From contig JAYEGM010000204.1 in NCBI GenBank assembly GCA_034659075.1, positions 1 to 28,895 of the forward strand: a stretch of 28,895 bases of DNA, read 5' to 3'. This document shows, piece after piece, positions 11,984-20,521 of this stretch (position 1 is the first letter of the stretch; every line of letters starts with the position of its first letter). The translations under genes and the position numbers were made by a program. The notes beneath the pieces were generated by a model. It had not been told where the DNA came from. It ran no database searches and was given only the letters and a program-made list of their open reading frames with translations. The stretch is from BMS3Bbin11 sp034659075. Lineage in GTDB: Bacteria > Pseudomonadota > Gammaproteobacteria > BMS3Bbin11.

Positions 11984-13128
11984 TTCCTGCTCTCACTGGC
12001 GATACGGTCCATATAAGCACCGAGAACTGACAGATATTGCGGCAGTGCCAGCAGGAAGGCATCATGGCCATGATGGGATTCTATCTCCGCATAGGAGACA
12101 TTCAGGTCATTATCATGCAGGGCCTTGACGATCTCGTGAGAGCGCTGTGGTGAAAAACGCCAGTCACTGGTAAATGAAAGTACGAAAAAGTCTGCACAGA
12201 CGTCAGCCATAACGGCAGAGAGATCACTTCCAGTTGCCGCTGCCGGGTCAAAATAATCAAGGGCTTTGGTCATTAGCAAGTATGTATTAGCATCAAATGT
12301 TCCGACAAAACTGTCCGCCTGATGCCTGAGGTAACTTTCTACCTGGAATTCTATGCCATAGTCGAAATTTATTGATCCTTCTCGTAGATCCCGGCCGAAT
12401 TTTTCTGCCATGACCTCGTCTGACATGTAGGTAAGGTGGCCGAGCATTCGGGCAATACGCAATCCACTTTCGGGTATGGTGTTATGTTCATAATAGTGGC
12501 CATCAAAAAATGCAGGATCGGTACGAATAGCCTGTCGTGCCACTTCATTAAATGCAATATTCTGGGCGGTCAGTTTTGGTGCAGCGGCAATGACTATCGC
12601 GTGCCGTAGGCTATCTGGAAAGTCAATAGCCCACTGTAATACCTGCATGCCACCCAGGCTGCCGCCGATAACCGCAGCCCATTGCTTGATGCCAAGTTTC
12701 TGAGATAGCCTGTTTTGCGATTCGACCCAGTCACCAACGGTCACTATTGGAAAGTCAGGGCCATAGGGTTTGTTAGTTTCAGGATTTTTTGATGTTGGAC
12801 CGGTAGAACCATGACAACCACCCAAATTATTGACACCGACGACGTAGAACTTGTTGGTGTCGATTACCTTTCCCGGGCCAACGATATTTTCCCACCAGCC
12901 CGCTTTGCGATCCTCCATGGAATAATATCCCGCCAGGTGGTGAGTGCCGCTCAGTGCATGGCAAACCAGTATGGCATTGTCGCGAGAAGCATTTAATTCA
13001 CCATAGGTTTCATATACCAGCTCATACTCATCCAGCGTTTCGCCACAGGCGAGAGAAAGTGACTGATCAAAGTGAAATGTCGATGATTTAACAAGACCGA
13101 CAGAGTCCTGAGGCATTACTTCAGGCAT
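11980..13128 (-). CDS. metX: Homoserine O-acyltransferase (MetX, probably succinyl-specific)
   Basis: First committed step of methionine synthesis, acylating homoserine. The 382-residue alpha/beta hydrolase fold has the nucleophile elbow GGSLGGMQ (catalytic Ser about 157), the acid in SDWRFSP (Asp about 322) and His about 355 in HHGHDAFLL. The Arg in DWRFSP, rather than the Leu I recall in acetyltransferases, suggests succinyl-CoA use as in MetXS; this rests on family knowledge, not a test. An in-frame ATG four codons downstream is an alternative start; neither has a strong Shine-Dalgarno sequence. It overlaps metW by four bases. Confidence 0.93.
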   Translation of the reverse strand: MPEVMPQDSVGLVKSSTFHFDQSLSLACGETLDEYELVYETYGELNASRDNAILVCHALSGTHHLAGYYSMEDRKAGWWENIVGPGKVIDTNKFYVVGVNNLGGCHGSTGPTSKNPETNKPYGPDFPIVTVGDWVESQNRLSQKLGIKQWAAVIGGSLGGMQVLQWAIDFPDSLRHAIVIAAAPKLTAQNIAFNEVARQAIRTDPAFFDGHYYEHNTIPESGLRIARMLGHLTYMSDEVMAEKFGRDLREGSINFDYGIEFQVESYLRHQADSFVGTFDANTYLLMTKALDYFDPAAATGSDLSAVMADVCADFFVLSFTSDWRFSPQRSHEIVKALHDNDLNVSYAEIESHHGHDAFLLALPQYLSVLGAYMDRIASESRK

Positions 13129-13196
13129 CGTTTAGCAGGGAGGGGTTGTATATTTTTTCGCATTAAATTAGGTCGGGTTCAGTATCCGCTCAAGGG

Positions 13197-13226
13197 ATTA
13201 TAGCGAGAGCAGTATCTAACTGGGAA
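13197..13226 (-). promoter_or_regulatory. Candidate metX promoter
   Basis: On the minus strand a perfect TATAAT (13202-13197) lies 18 bases after a weak TTCCCA (13226-13221). It is about 70 bases before the metX start, in the gap after the dynamin-like gene, so metX-metW may have their own transcript. Confidence 0.4.
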
Positions 13227-13260
13227 GAATCTTTTATTATAATTGCCAGAGAATCTCTGA

Positions 13261-15171
13261 TTACTCGCTGCTTTCTATGCGGGTAAGGATTCTCTGCAAG
13301 GTCATGGTTTTGTCTCGTAATTCAACTATTTCCTTCTCAATAATGGCGACTCGCAATTCAAGAGTGCTGTGATTTGATTTCAGTTTATTAATATTGGAGA
13401 GGCGTCTACCGATCTGGTCCTTGTGTTCTTCTATTTGGGCGGAAATTGGCAGTAAGATAGCTTTAGACCAGGCCCTGAGTGCAAAATTGGTCTCATCAAG
13501 AATGCGTCTAGCACGACTGGCCATGGTGATGAAAAATCGTTTTATAACAAAATGCTGCTCAGTAACGACTAGCATCATACTGTCACGGAATTGTTCGCCG
13601 TCCTGTCTCAGTTGCATAAAATCTTCTATGAAAGGATCAATGTCAAATTTTGGAGGAGGCGCCATGTCCAGTTTATGGCGTGTTTTAAATTCCTTGTAGA
13701 TACGATCGACCAGGTTGCTGAGTTTAAGCGAACCCTTGTTGACCTCTGACAGCCGTTCCTCTGCCTGATCAAAAAATCCAGCCATCCCACGTTTAAGCCC
13801 GAAGGTATTCCAGGTCTCCTGCATGGCCACGCGAGAAGCACCAATCATAAAATCGATATTTTTACTGCTTAAATGCTGGCGCAGGCGTTTTGCCTGGTCA
13901 TTCATTATGCGTACGGTTTTGTGATAATCATCCATCGCCAGAGAGAGCCGTCGGCTTTGAGCGTGTAGCTTGTTACTCATTGTTACCAGTATTGTTTTAC
14001 TTTTACCCCGCAAATTGATGATTTCATGGCGTTCCTTGACCAGGCCGTTTAAGCGCCCGAGATAGATATCTTTGGTTGACTTAACCATGACGCCGAGTTC
14101 ACGCTGTACTTTCTTCTGGATCAGTGACTGCTTCTTTTCAATCAAGTCATTTGAGAGTTTATCTTCAAGCTTTGGCAGGCCACTGCGATTCAGCAGCAAG
14201 CGGTCATTCCTTACTTTTGCAATCAGCCCTTTCTGTGCCGAAACAGGGACGACAAGATCCTCATCGATATCGAGTATGCGCGAGGTTTCTTCAATCTGTC
14301 GTCTAATATTAGCCTGCGTGAACGCATCATCATGCAGATCATCCCACATGGTATCGATCTTATTCAGGACCGCCATGACATTCTGTTCACGTGGATTCAA
14401 TGCCACCGCAATGTGATTACGCCAGATATCCATGTCTGATCGCGTGACGCCGGTATCTGCGGCCAGAATGAACATTATGGTATGTGCCATGGGCAACATG
14501 TTCAGAGTCAGTTCCGGTTCGGTGCCCAGCGCGTTCAGGCCAGGGGTATCGAGTATGACCAGGCCACTTTTCAGTAGTGGATGCGGATAATTGATGATGG
14601 CATGGCGCCAGACAGGTACTTGCAGCTTTTTATTATCCAGAAGATCCAGGGTATGTGGCGGGAACCCCAGTTCTCTGGATTCCTGTTCTGAAATCTCCTT
14701 GGTCTGTACCAGCTGCAGCAGTGCTTCGGCCATCTGCTCCGGTGAGTTTATATCCAGATCAATACGCGACCAGTTTACCGGCGCTTCCTTATACTCATCG
14801 ATGGTCAGTGAGGACTTTCGGGTCTCGATCGGAAGCAGCTGAATAAAAGGTGGGTCCTTCTCGTTATAGAGTATTTCTGTTGGGCACATGGTGGTGCGGC
14901 CAACCGATGACGGCAGCAGACGCTTTTTATAATCGGCAAAGAAAATGCTGTTGATCAGTTCTGTTTTGCCCCGTGAGAATTCTGCCACCAGGGCAAGCAT
15001 GATTTTGTCTGATTTTAGGGAATCAATTAATTCCAGAATTCGAAGTTCTTCTTCGCCTTCAAGCAGGCTCTCTTCATCCAGCCAGCTCTTGTATGATTCA
15101 ATTTCGGTCAGCAGGTTACGGCGCCAATTTGAATAATTGTCCAGTTTCCTCTGTAGTGCAGTTATGGTCAT
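13261..15171 (-). CDS. Dynamin-family large GTPase
   Basis: 636 residues. GTPase motifs appear in order: P-loop AEFSRGKT (about 63-70), switch I Thr region SVGRTTMCPTE (about 89-99), DTPG (about 208-211) and NKID (about 270-273). The long C-terminal half is helical, with coiled-coil stretches at about 345-430 and near the end (LRVAIIEKEIVELRDKTMTLQ), as in bacterial dynamin-like proteins that act on membranes. The usual first Gly of Walker A (GxxxxGKS/T) is Ala here; the GKT core is kept. A DxxG and NKxD pair argues that it is a working GTPase. Its cargo or membrane target is unknown. It lies 37 bases after the yggU stop and upstream of metX, a position I do not recall from the Pseudomonas cluster. 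Confidence 0.88.
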   Translation of the reverse strand: MTITALQRKLDNYSNWRRNLLTEIESYKSWLDEESLLEGEEELRILELIDSLKSDKIMLALVAEFSRGKTELINSIFFADYKKRLLPSSVGRTTMCPTEILYNEKDPPFIQLLPIETRKSSLTIDEYKEAPVNWSRIDLDINSPEQMAEALLQLVQTKEISEQESRELGFPPHTLDLLDNKKLQVPVWRHAIINYPHPLLKSGLVILDTPGLNALGTEPELTLNMLPMAHTIMFILAADTGVTRSDMDIWRNHIAVALNPREQNVMAVLNKIDTMWDDLHDDAFTQANIRRQIEETSRILDIDEDLVVPVSAQKGLIAKVRNDRLLLNRSGLPKLEDKLSNDLIEKKQSLIQKKVQRELGVMVKSTKDIYLGRLNGLVKERHEIINLRGKSKTILVTMSNKLHAQSRRLSLAMDDYHKTVRIMNDQAKRLRQHLSSKNIDFMIGASRVAMQETWNTFGLKRGMAGFFDQAEERLSEVNKGSLKLSNLVDRIYKEFKTRHKLDMAPPPKFDIDPFIEDFMQLRQDGEQFRDSMMLVVTEQHFVIKRFFITMASRARRILDETNFALRAWSKAILLPISAQIEEHKDQIGRRLSNINKLKSNHSTLELRVAIIEKEIVELRDKTMTLQRILTRIESSE

Positions 15172-15208
15172 GATTTTTGCATGCTGATGTGGCGCTATCT
15201 GTCTCTGT

Positions 15209-15532
15209 TTAAAGGGCCTGCTTGCGTCTTAATTCAATTCGTTGCAGTCCCGGTAACTCTGGCAACTGGCCAGGGCGATGAATGCTTACTAGCTTTTTTG
15301 TACTTTTAAACCCGCGCAATATCTCGACAGATGCTTTAGACACCCGGAATTCTTTCGAGAAATATTTAATAATAGCGTCGTTTGCCTTGCCATTTACGGC
15401 AACGGCCCTGATTCGAAGCTTGATCCTGTCTTCCTTGATTTCGGCAAACTTATTAGCGCTTGCTCTTGTCTGTACCTGTAATCTTAGTAGAAGGTCTCCC
15501 GATTTCCACTCGTATCAGTCTTTATTTACCAT
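15209..15532 (-). pseudogene. yggU: DUF167/YggU family gene interrupted by an in-frame TGA near its start
   Basis: Reading from ATG at 15532 gives MVNKD, TGA (15517-15515), then an uninterrupted DUF167 sequence: YEWKSGDLLLRLQVQTRAS, then DRIKLRIRAVAVNGKANDAI, SKEFRVSKASVEILRG and KLVSIHRPGQLPELPG, ending at TAA 15211-15209. The family hallmarks (charged beta strand, V(N/D)GKAN turn, K..V.I..G) are intact over about 100 residues. No ATG, GTG or TTG follows the TGA before the conserved core, so the full domain could be made only by read-through or a non-standard start. Many homologues, from memory, have Trp before the Tyr, so TGG to TGA is a plausible change. Function of the family is not established. 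It follows yggT by 14 bases, the standard order. Confidence 0.72.
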
Positions 15533-15546
15533 AGATATAGTTTTAA

Positions 15547-16125
15547 TTACAGTAGCATACGTGCACCAATATCAAGTATTGGTTGAACAATCAAGCGCAG
15601 GAGCAGACCAAGTAAGAGAAAAACAACCATGGGTGAGAGATCCAGCATACCGATAGGCGGTATTAATTTTCTCGCAGGTTGCATCATGAAGTCGGTCAGG
15701 CTTTTGAGTAATGAGGTTATGGGGTTGTGCAGATGAGGGTTGACCCAGGCGATGATGATGCGGGCGAAAACAGCAAACATAAAGATGTAAACGGTCATTT
15801 CGAGCAATTTCCCTGTTGCGAGTATCAACAGCCCGACTACAGTCGGCATCTTGCCGTAGAGTAATGATAGTAGAAGCAGCTCCAGTACCTGTAAGGCCAG
15901 CATTAGAACCAGGGCCGCAACGTCGATGCCCGCATAGCCGGGGATGATCCTGCGCAGAGGGCGTAAGGCCGGGTTGGTCACGGTTACAATAAATTGTGAA
16001 ACCGGATTTGCGAAGTGCGCCCGTAACAGCTGGAACAGAAAACGCAGTAATACGGCGAGTATATACAGCCCAAACACCGTCTGGATGACAAAAGCTGCAC
16101 TGTTGGCAAAATATTGGCCGCTCAT
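15547..16125 (-). CDS. yggT: YggT family inner-membrane protein
   Basis: 192-residue membrane protein made of two YggT repeats. Each has a hydrophobic helix pair and an NP(x)n P.R.(I/L)(I/L)P segment: NPVSQFIVTVTNPALRPLRRIIPG in the first half and NPITSLLKSLTDFMMQPARKLIPP in the second. Family members are linked to osmotic or ion homeostasis in the inner membrane, but a precise activity is not fixed. Its start overlaps the proC stop by four bases (ATGA). The proC-yggT-yggU order is conserved in gammaproteobacteria. Confidence 0.93.
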   Translation of the reverse strand: MSGQYFANSAAFVIQTVFGLYILAVLLRFLFQLLRAHFANPVSQFIVTVTNPALRPLRRIIPGYAGIDVAALVLMLALQVLELLLLSLLYGKMPTVVGLLILATGKLLEMTVYIFMFAVFARIIIAWVNPHLHNPITSLLKSLTDFMMQPARKLIPPIGMLDLSPMVVFLLLGLLLRLIVQPILDIGARMLL

Positions 16126-16946
16126 GATCCAGCCCCCAGTTCGTCTCCCATTTCTCTGGAGCGGTCAATTGCAGCATTAATGGCATTATCAAATAATTGC
16201 TCGATATTTCCCTGTTCAAGCTGCTGCAGTCCTTTTTCAGTGGTACCCCCGGGGGAAGTGACCTTACGGCGCAGCTCTGCAGGTGTGTCGTCAGATTCCA
16301 TGGCCAGCCTGGCGGCACCAAGGACAGTTTCTATCGCCAGCAGCCGGCTTGTTTCACGCTCCAGCCCTGCCCGGGTAGCCGCTTCTTCCATGGCCTCAAT
16401 GATGCGAAAAATATAGGCTGGCCCGCTGCCTGAAAGAGCCGTGACTATATCCATCTGGGCCTCATTCTCCAACCAGACAGTCATCCCGACTGACCGTAAA
16501 ATCGACTCTGCCAGGTCTCTTTGCAAGTTGTTGACCAGGTGGTTGGCATACAGCCCGGAAACCCCGGCGCGTACCAGCGCAGGAGTATTTGGCATTACAC
16601 GGACAATGGCCAGCTCTCCACCCAGCCATATATCAAGATCGCTACTGCGGACACCGGCAGCAATTGAAATGATTAACGGGCATTTTTCCTGCACGGCCTG
16701 CTGTAGTGGCTCTGAGATCTGTCGCAATAGCTGTGGTTTAACAGCAAATAGCAGTAAATCAGACTGCTCAACCAGCGCTGAATTGTTGTTCAGGCAGTTG
16801 ATACCGTAATGAGTGGATAAATATTCGCGCCGGTCTTTGTCAGGTTCAGAAACCTGGATGGCCGATGCTTTGTGACCGCTTGCAAGCAGGCCGCCAATGA
16901 GGCTCTCTGCCATATTGCCGCCGCCGATTATTCCTAGTTTATTCAT
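16122..16946 (-). CDS. proC: Pyrroline-5-carboxylate reductase
   Basis: Last step of proline synthesis: NAD(P)H-dependent reduction of pyrroline-5-carboxylate. 274 residues with the Rossmann motif IIGGGNMAESLIGGLL at about 6-21. RVMPNTPALVRAGVSGLYA and the C-terminal dimerisation and substrate region ALSGSGPAYIFRIIEAMEEA and VTSPGGTTEKGL are all typical. The start ATG is immediately preceded by a ten-copy heptamer repeat and has no visible Shine-Dalgarno sequence, which is unusual. It is downstream of yggS and translationally overlaps yggT. Confidence 0.96.
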   Translation of the reverse strand: MNKLGIIGGGNMAESLIGGLLASGHKASAIQVSEPDKDRREYLSTHYGINCLNNNSALVEQSDLLLFAVKPQLLRQISEPLQQAVQEKCPLIISIAAGVRSSDLDIWLGGELAIVRVMPNTPALVRAGVSGLYANHLVNNLQRDLAESILRSVGMTVWLENEAQMDIVTALSGSGPAYIFRIIEAMEEAATRAGLERETSRLLAIETVLGAARLAMESDDTPAELRRKVTSPGGTTEKGLQQLEQGNIEQLFDNAINAAIDRSREMGDELGAGS

Positions 16947-17016
16947 GTTTCAAGTTTCATGTTTCAAGTTTTAAGTTTCAAGTTTTAAGTTTCAAGTTTC
17001 AAGTTTCAAGTTTCAA
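16947..17016. repeat. Ten-copy 7-bp tandem repeat directly upstream of proC
   Basis: Plus-strand unit GTTTCAA (TTGAAAC in the proC direction), ten units without gaps; seven are exact, one is GTTTCAT and two are GTTTTAA. It ends exactly at the proC ATG. In the proC direction each unit contains TTGAAA, close to a -35 hexamer. A short T-rich stretch with two GCTTTTT units follows at 17029-17042. Confidence 0.95.
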
Positions 17017-17063
17017 GTTCCGGGTTTTTTGCTTTTTGCTTTTAACTTTCTATTATTCAGTCC

Positions 17064-17744
17064 TTAGTTTCTTGGCCCAAATAGTGCGGTCCCGACCCGG
17101 ATCATGGTGCTGCCTTCCTCTATAGCCAGCTCAAAATCCCCTGACATGCCCATTGACAGGGTGTCTACCGAAGCATGTTGAGTTCTCAAGTGGTTAAAGA
17201 GATCGTGCATCCTGTGAAAAGAAGCCCTCTGTTTCTCAGCATCACTGGTATTTTCAGGGATGGTCATCAGGCCACGGAGTACAAGCCCGGGCAGTGTGCT
17301 GACAGCGCTGGCCAGAGGCAGTAGTTCATCAGCCGCTATTCCTCCCTTGCCATGCTCTTCACTCATACGAACCTGTATGCACACGTTTAATTTGCCTTTT
17401 TTTTCCGGCCGCTGGACTGACAGACGTTCAGCAATGACTAATCTGTCGATACTCTGGACCCAGTCAAAGTTTTCTGCGATAGCTGCCGTTTTATTTCGCT
17501 GTATCTGGCCTATAAAATGCCATTCAAGTGCCAGTTCTGCAAGCTGGTCAACTTTCTCCAGGGCTTCCTGCAGATAATTTTCACCAAAAGACTGTTGTCC
17601 CAGTGCAGCCAGGGAGCGAACAGCCTCGGATGTCTGTTTTTTACTGACAGCCAGTAAGCTGATCTCTGCCGGCTCACGATTCACCCGCCAGGCGGCAGCA
17701 TTTACTCGCTGGTCAAGCCATTCTTTTCTTGTTTCCAGGTTCAT
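17064..17744 (-). CDS. yggS: YggS/PROSC family pyridoxal-phosphate homeostasis protein
   Basis: 226 residues, a single TIM-barrel domain like the alanine racemase N-terminal fold. The PLP lysine is in ISLLAVSKKQ (Lys35). SFGENYLQEALEK, LEWHFIGQIQRNK and the phosphate-binding end SMGMSGDFELAIEEGSTMIRVGTALFG are diagnostic. The family binds and buffers PLP and affects amino-acid balance; no catalytic reaction is established. The start at 17744 is the family position. It is divergent from pilT, an arrangement also known in Pseudomonas. Confidence 0.95.
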   Translation of the reverse strand: MNLETRKEWLDQRVNAAAWRVNREPAEISLLAVSKKQTSEAVRSLAALGQQSFGENYLQEALEKVDQLAELALEWHFIGQIQRNKTAAIAENFDWVQSIDRLVIAERLSVQRPEKKGKLNVCIQVRMSEEHGKGGIAADELLPLASAVSTLPGLVLRGLMTIPENTSDAEKQRASFHRMHDLFNHLRTQHASVDTLSMGMSGDFELAIEEGSTMIRVGTALFGPRN

Positions 17745-17967
17745 GAGGTGCTTCTATTTAATCCATGAATCTTCATCATTGAATCCAAAACCTGCCATCT
17801 CTGCGTTAAGAATCTTCGCAATAGCCAGCTATTGTTTGCGACCCTTGCCTTGATATGACAGGTTTTGAATCGCAATCTGACTTATCCGGAATTAATAGAT
17901 GTACCTCATGCTATTGGCATTATTTGAATGAAGACGTATTCTACCGTATAACAGCGGAAATATGATC

Positions 17968-18042
17968 TATAATCTATAAAACGTTAGATAGACAACAACA
18001 AAAAATTTACTGCATTACACATTTACCTTAGGGAGTCCTTAG
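17968..18042 (+). promoter_or_regulatory. pilT upstream region: candidate -10 box and ribosome-binding site
   Basis: The yggS-pilT gap (17745-18042) is AT-rich near pilT. A perfect TATAAT is at 17968-17973 but has no good -35 box at the usual distance. A strong GGGAG Shine-Dalgarno sequence lies at 18031-18035, eight bases before the pilT ATG. I see no other structure in this gap. Confidence 0.4.
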
Positions 18043-19116
18043 ATGGATATTGCCGAGTTGCTCGCTTTCTCACACAAACAGGGTGCGTCTGATCTTCACA
18101 TATCAGCCGGCTTGCCGCCGTTGATACGTGTTGATGGTGACATCAAGCGTATAAATGTCGAATCTCTGGAAGATCGCGTCGTGCATGACATGATCTACGA
18201 CATCATGAATGACAAGCAGCAGAAAGATTACGAGGAGTTTCTGGAAACAGACTTTGCTTTTGAGTTGCCGGGCATTGCCCGCTATCGTGTCAATGCTTTT
18301 AATCAGCAGCGTGGTCCTGCTGCGGCCTTTCGTACCATTCCTTCCAAGGTGCTGTCACTGGAGCAGCTTAATGCGCCGGAAATATTTAAAAAGATTTCAA
18401 GTCAGCCGCGTGGGCTGGTGCTGGTGACGGGGCCGACGGGCTCGGGTAAATCCACCACGCTGGCAGCTATGGTCAACTACATAAATGAGGAACGGTCAGA
18501 TCATATACTGACGGTAGAAGATCCTATTGAATTTGTACATACCAGTAAAAGCTGTCTGGTGAACCAGCGAGAGGTAGGGACTCACACGCTGGGCTTCCCC
18601 GAGGCATTGCGATCTGCCCTGCGCGAGGATCCGGATATTATCCTGGTCGGTGAATTGCGGGATCTGGAAACAATCCGGCTGGCACTGACAGCGGCAGAAA
18701 CAGGCCATCTGGTGTTCGGTACCCTGCATACTACTTCTGCAGCAAAAACTATTGACCGTATCGTTGATGTATTTCCTGCGGCTGAAAAGGAAATGGTTCG
18801 TTCTATGTTATCTGAATCGTTGCGTGCCGTTATTGCGCAAACCCTGATGAAGAAGCTGAGCGGCGGGCGCGTCGCGGCACATGAAATCATGATAGCTACG
18901 CCGGCAATACGAAACTTGATTCGTGAAAATAAGATTGCCCAGATGTATTCATCTATTCAGACTGGCCATGCGCTGGGCATGCAAACACTGGATCAGTGTC
19001 TGTTGAACCTGGTCAGAAATCGAGTCGTTCATGTTGATGAAGCACGCAGCAGGGCGTCGGACAAGAAAAAATTTGATGGCTCAACAGCTAGTGCACCCCG
19101 GACAGGTGGAGTTTAA
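18043..19116 (+). CDS. pilT: Type IV pilus retraction ATPase PilT
   Basis: Cytoplasmic hexameric ATPase that powers pilus disassembly, twitching motility and DNA uptake. 357 residues. N-terminal PAS-like domain (SDLHISAGLPPLIRVDGD), Walker A GPTGSGKST at 130-138, Asp box TVEDPIEF, Walker B region DPDIILVGELRD at about 197-208 and His box GHLVFGTLHT. The PilT-specific C-terminal AIRNLIRE motif is at 288-295. The next gene, pilU, starts two bases after the stop. Confidence 0.97.
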   Translation: MDIAELLAFSHKQGASDLHISAGLPPLIRVDGDIKRINVESLEDRVVHDMIYDIMNDKQQKDYEEFLETDFAFELPGIARYRVNAFNQQRGPAAAFRTIPSKVLSLEQLNAPEIFKKISSQPRGLVLVTGPTGSGKSTTLAAMVNYINEERSDHILTVEDPIEFVHTSKSCLVNQREVGTHTLGFPEALRSALREDPDIILVGELRDLETIRLALTAAETGHLVFGTLHTTSAAKTIDRIVDVFPAAEKEMVRSMLSESLRAVIAQTLMKKLSGGRVAAHEIMIATPAIRNLIRENKIAQMYSSIQTGHALGMQTLDQCLLNLVRNRVVHVDEARSRASDKKKFDGSTASAPRTGGV

Positions 19117-19118
19117 TT

Positions 19119-20264
19119 ATGGTATTTACTGATCTATTAAAATTGATGATCTTGAAAAATGCGTCGGATTTATTTATTACAGCCGGCGTGCCGCCCTGCT
19201 TAAAAGTGGATGGAAAAATCACACCAGTCACCAAGCAGGCACTGACACCGGATGAAAGTCGTAGCTTTGCCTACGGCATAATGAATGAAGATCAGCGCCG
19301 CAATTTTGAAGAAGATAATGAGTGCAACTTTGCCATCCATCCGAAAAAAATTGGCCGTTTTCGTGTCAATGTTTTTGTACAGCAGGGAATGGTTGGCATG
19401 GTGCTGCGTACGATTGAAACACGTATCCCCAAGTTCGAGGAATTGAATCTACCACCGGTACTCAGTGAAATCGCCATGGTTCAACGTGGGCTGGTGCTGT
19501 TTGTCGGCGGCACAGGTACCGGTAAATCAACCTCGCTGGCGGCCTTGATAGGCTATCGGAATGAGAACAGTTTCGGCCACATTATTACAATAGAAGACCC
19601 GATTGAATACATCCACGAGCACAAAAACTGTGTTGTCACTCAGCGCGAAGTCGGAGTCGATACAGAAACCTTCGAATCGGGGCTGATCAATGCCATGCGT
19701 CAGGCTCCTGATGTAATACTGATTGGTGAAATTCGTACTCGTGACACCATGGAGAAGGCTATTATTTTCTCAGAAACTGGGCATTTGTGCCTTGCAACCC
19801 TGCATGCGAATAACACCTATCAGGCGCTGGAGCGAATTCTAAACTTTTTCCCCGAGGAACGTCATAATCAGTTATACCTTGATTTGTCGATGAATTTGCA
19901 TGCAATTATTTCACAGAGACTGTTGCGTAGACGTGGAGATGAAGGCCGGGTTCCTGCGATTGAGATAATGATAACTTCACCGCTGATTGCAGAAATGATT
20001 CTCAAGGGCAGGGTGTCAGAAATCAGGGGAGTAATAGCCAAGTCAACTGAATCTGGTATGCAAACCTTTGATCAGTCATTATTTCAACTGTTTGAGGATG
20101 GCTTGATTGAATATGATGATGCTATCCGCGCGGCAGATTCCGGTAACGACCTGCGCTTGAAGATCAAACTGGAAAGCAGCCGAAGTGAATCAGGGGAACT
20201 GGGAGATAGCCTGACCGATGTGTCCTTTTCCTCGCTCAATCAGGTGCCGTCTGATACCAAATAA
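19119..20264 (+). CDS. pilU: Type IV pilus retraction ATPase PilU
   Basis: PilT-dependent accessory retraction ATPase. 381 residues, with Walker A GGTGTGKST at 130-138, TIEDPIEYIHEHKNC, the Walker B region APDVILIGEIRTRDTMEKA and the His box GHLCLATLHANNTYQALERI. The PilU-type C-terminal tail is acidic and serine-rich. The RTRDTM and HANNTYQA segments separate it from PilT. The start is two bases after pilT, with a GGAG Shine-Dalgarno sequence inside the end of pilT, so the two are co-transcribed. Confidence 0.96.
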   Translation: MVFTDLLKLMILKNASDLFITAGVPPCLKVDGKITPVTKQALTPDESRSFAYGIMNEDQRRNFEEDNECNFAIHPKKIGRFRVNVFVQQGMVGMVLRTIETRIPKFEELNLPPVLSEIAMVQRGLVLFVGGTGTGKSTSLAALIGYRNENSFGHIITIEDPIEYIHEHKNCVVTQREVGVDTETFESGLINAMRQAPDVILIGEIRTRDTMEKAIIFSETGHLCLATLHANNTYQALERILNFFPEERHNQLYLDLSMNLHAIISQRLLRRRGDEGRVPAIEIMITSPLIAEMILKGRVSEIRGVIAKSTESGMQTFDQSLFQLFEDGLIEYDDAIRAADSGNDLRLKIKLESSRSESGELGDSLTDVSFSSLNQVPSDTK

Positions 20265-20521
20265 CAGAATCTATCATAATCTTAGCGGATTTCCCTTTCC
20301 AGCGGGCAGTCTGTTTGCTATGTTTAGCCTTATGGGAAAGCTTAAGGAAGCGAAGATCACTTAACAGATATTTTTTAATCATCTGTAACAGGTATTTTTA
20401 CGTGTTCCGATGAAAAACATAATAATAAGCGAAAATTATAAAACCCCCTTGAAAAACAGGTCGATATTACAATCGAGTAAGTTTTTATAGCAGAGATATA
20501 CACATCATCCGGAGGATATAG
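20265..20521 (+). promoter_or_regulatory. pilU-soxB intergenic region with strong soxB ribosome-binding site
   Basis: The 257-base gap has no clear terminator for pilTU. The segment at 20397-20490 is AT-rich and likely holds the soxB promoter, but no convincing -35/-10 pair was found. CCGGAGGATATAG places a strong GGAGG six to seven bases before the soxB ATG. Confidence 0.4.

Noticed and set aside
15515..15517. General recoding of TGA to Trp in this genome
   Set aside because: metX and soxB end in TGA at the expected family lengths, so TGA acts as a normal stop.
15572..16321. Minus-strand 249-residue open frame across yggT and proC
   Set aside because: It overlaps two well-supported genes in another frame and has no recognisable domain.
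16947..17016. CRISPR array at the proC repeat
   Set aside because: Units are 7 bp and contiguous with no spacers, and no cas gene is in the window.
17745..18042. Sigma-54 promoter for pilT
   Set aside because: The best stretch (TGGCATTATTTG) lacks the TGC half at the right spacing.
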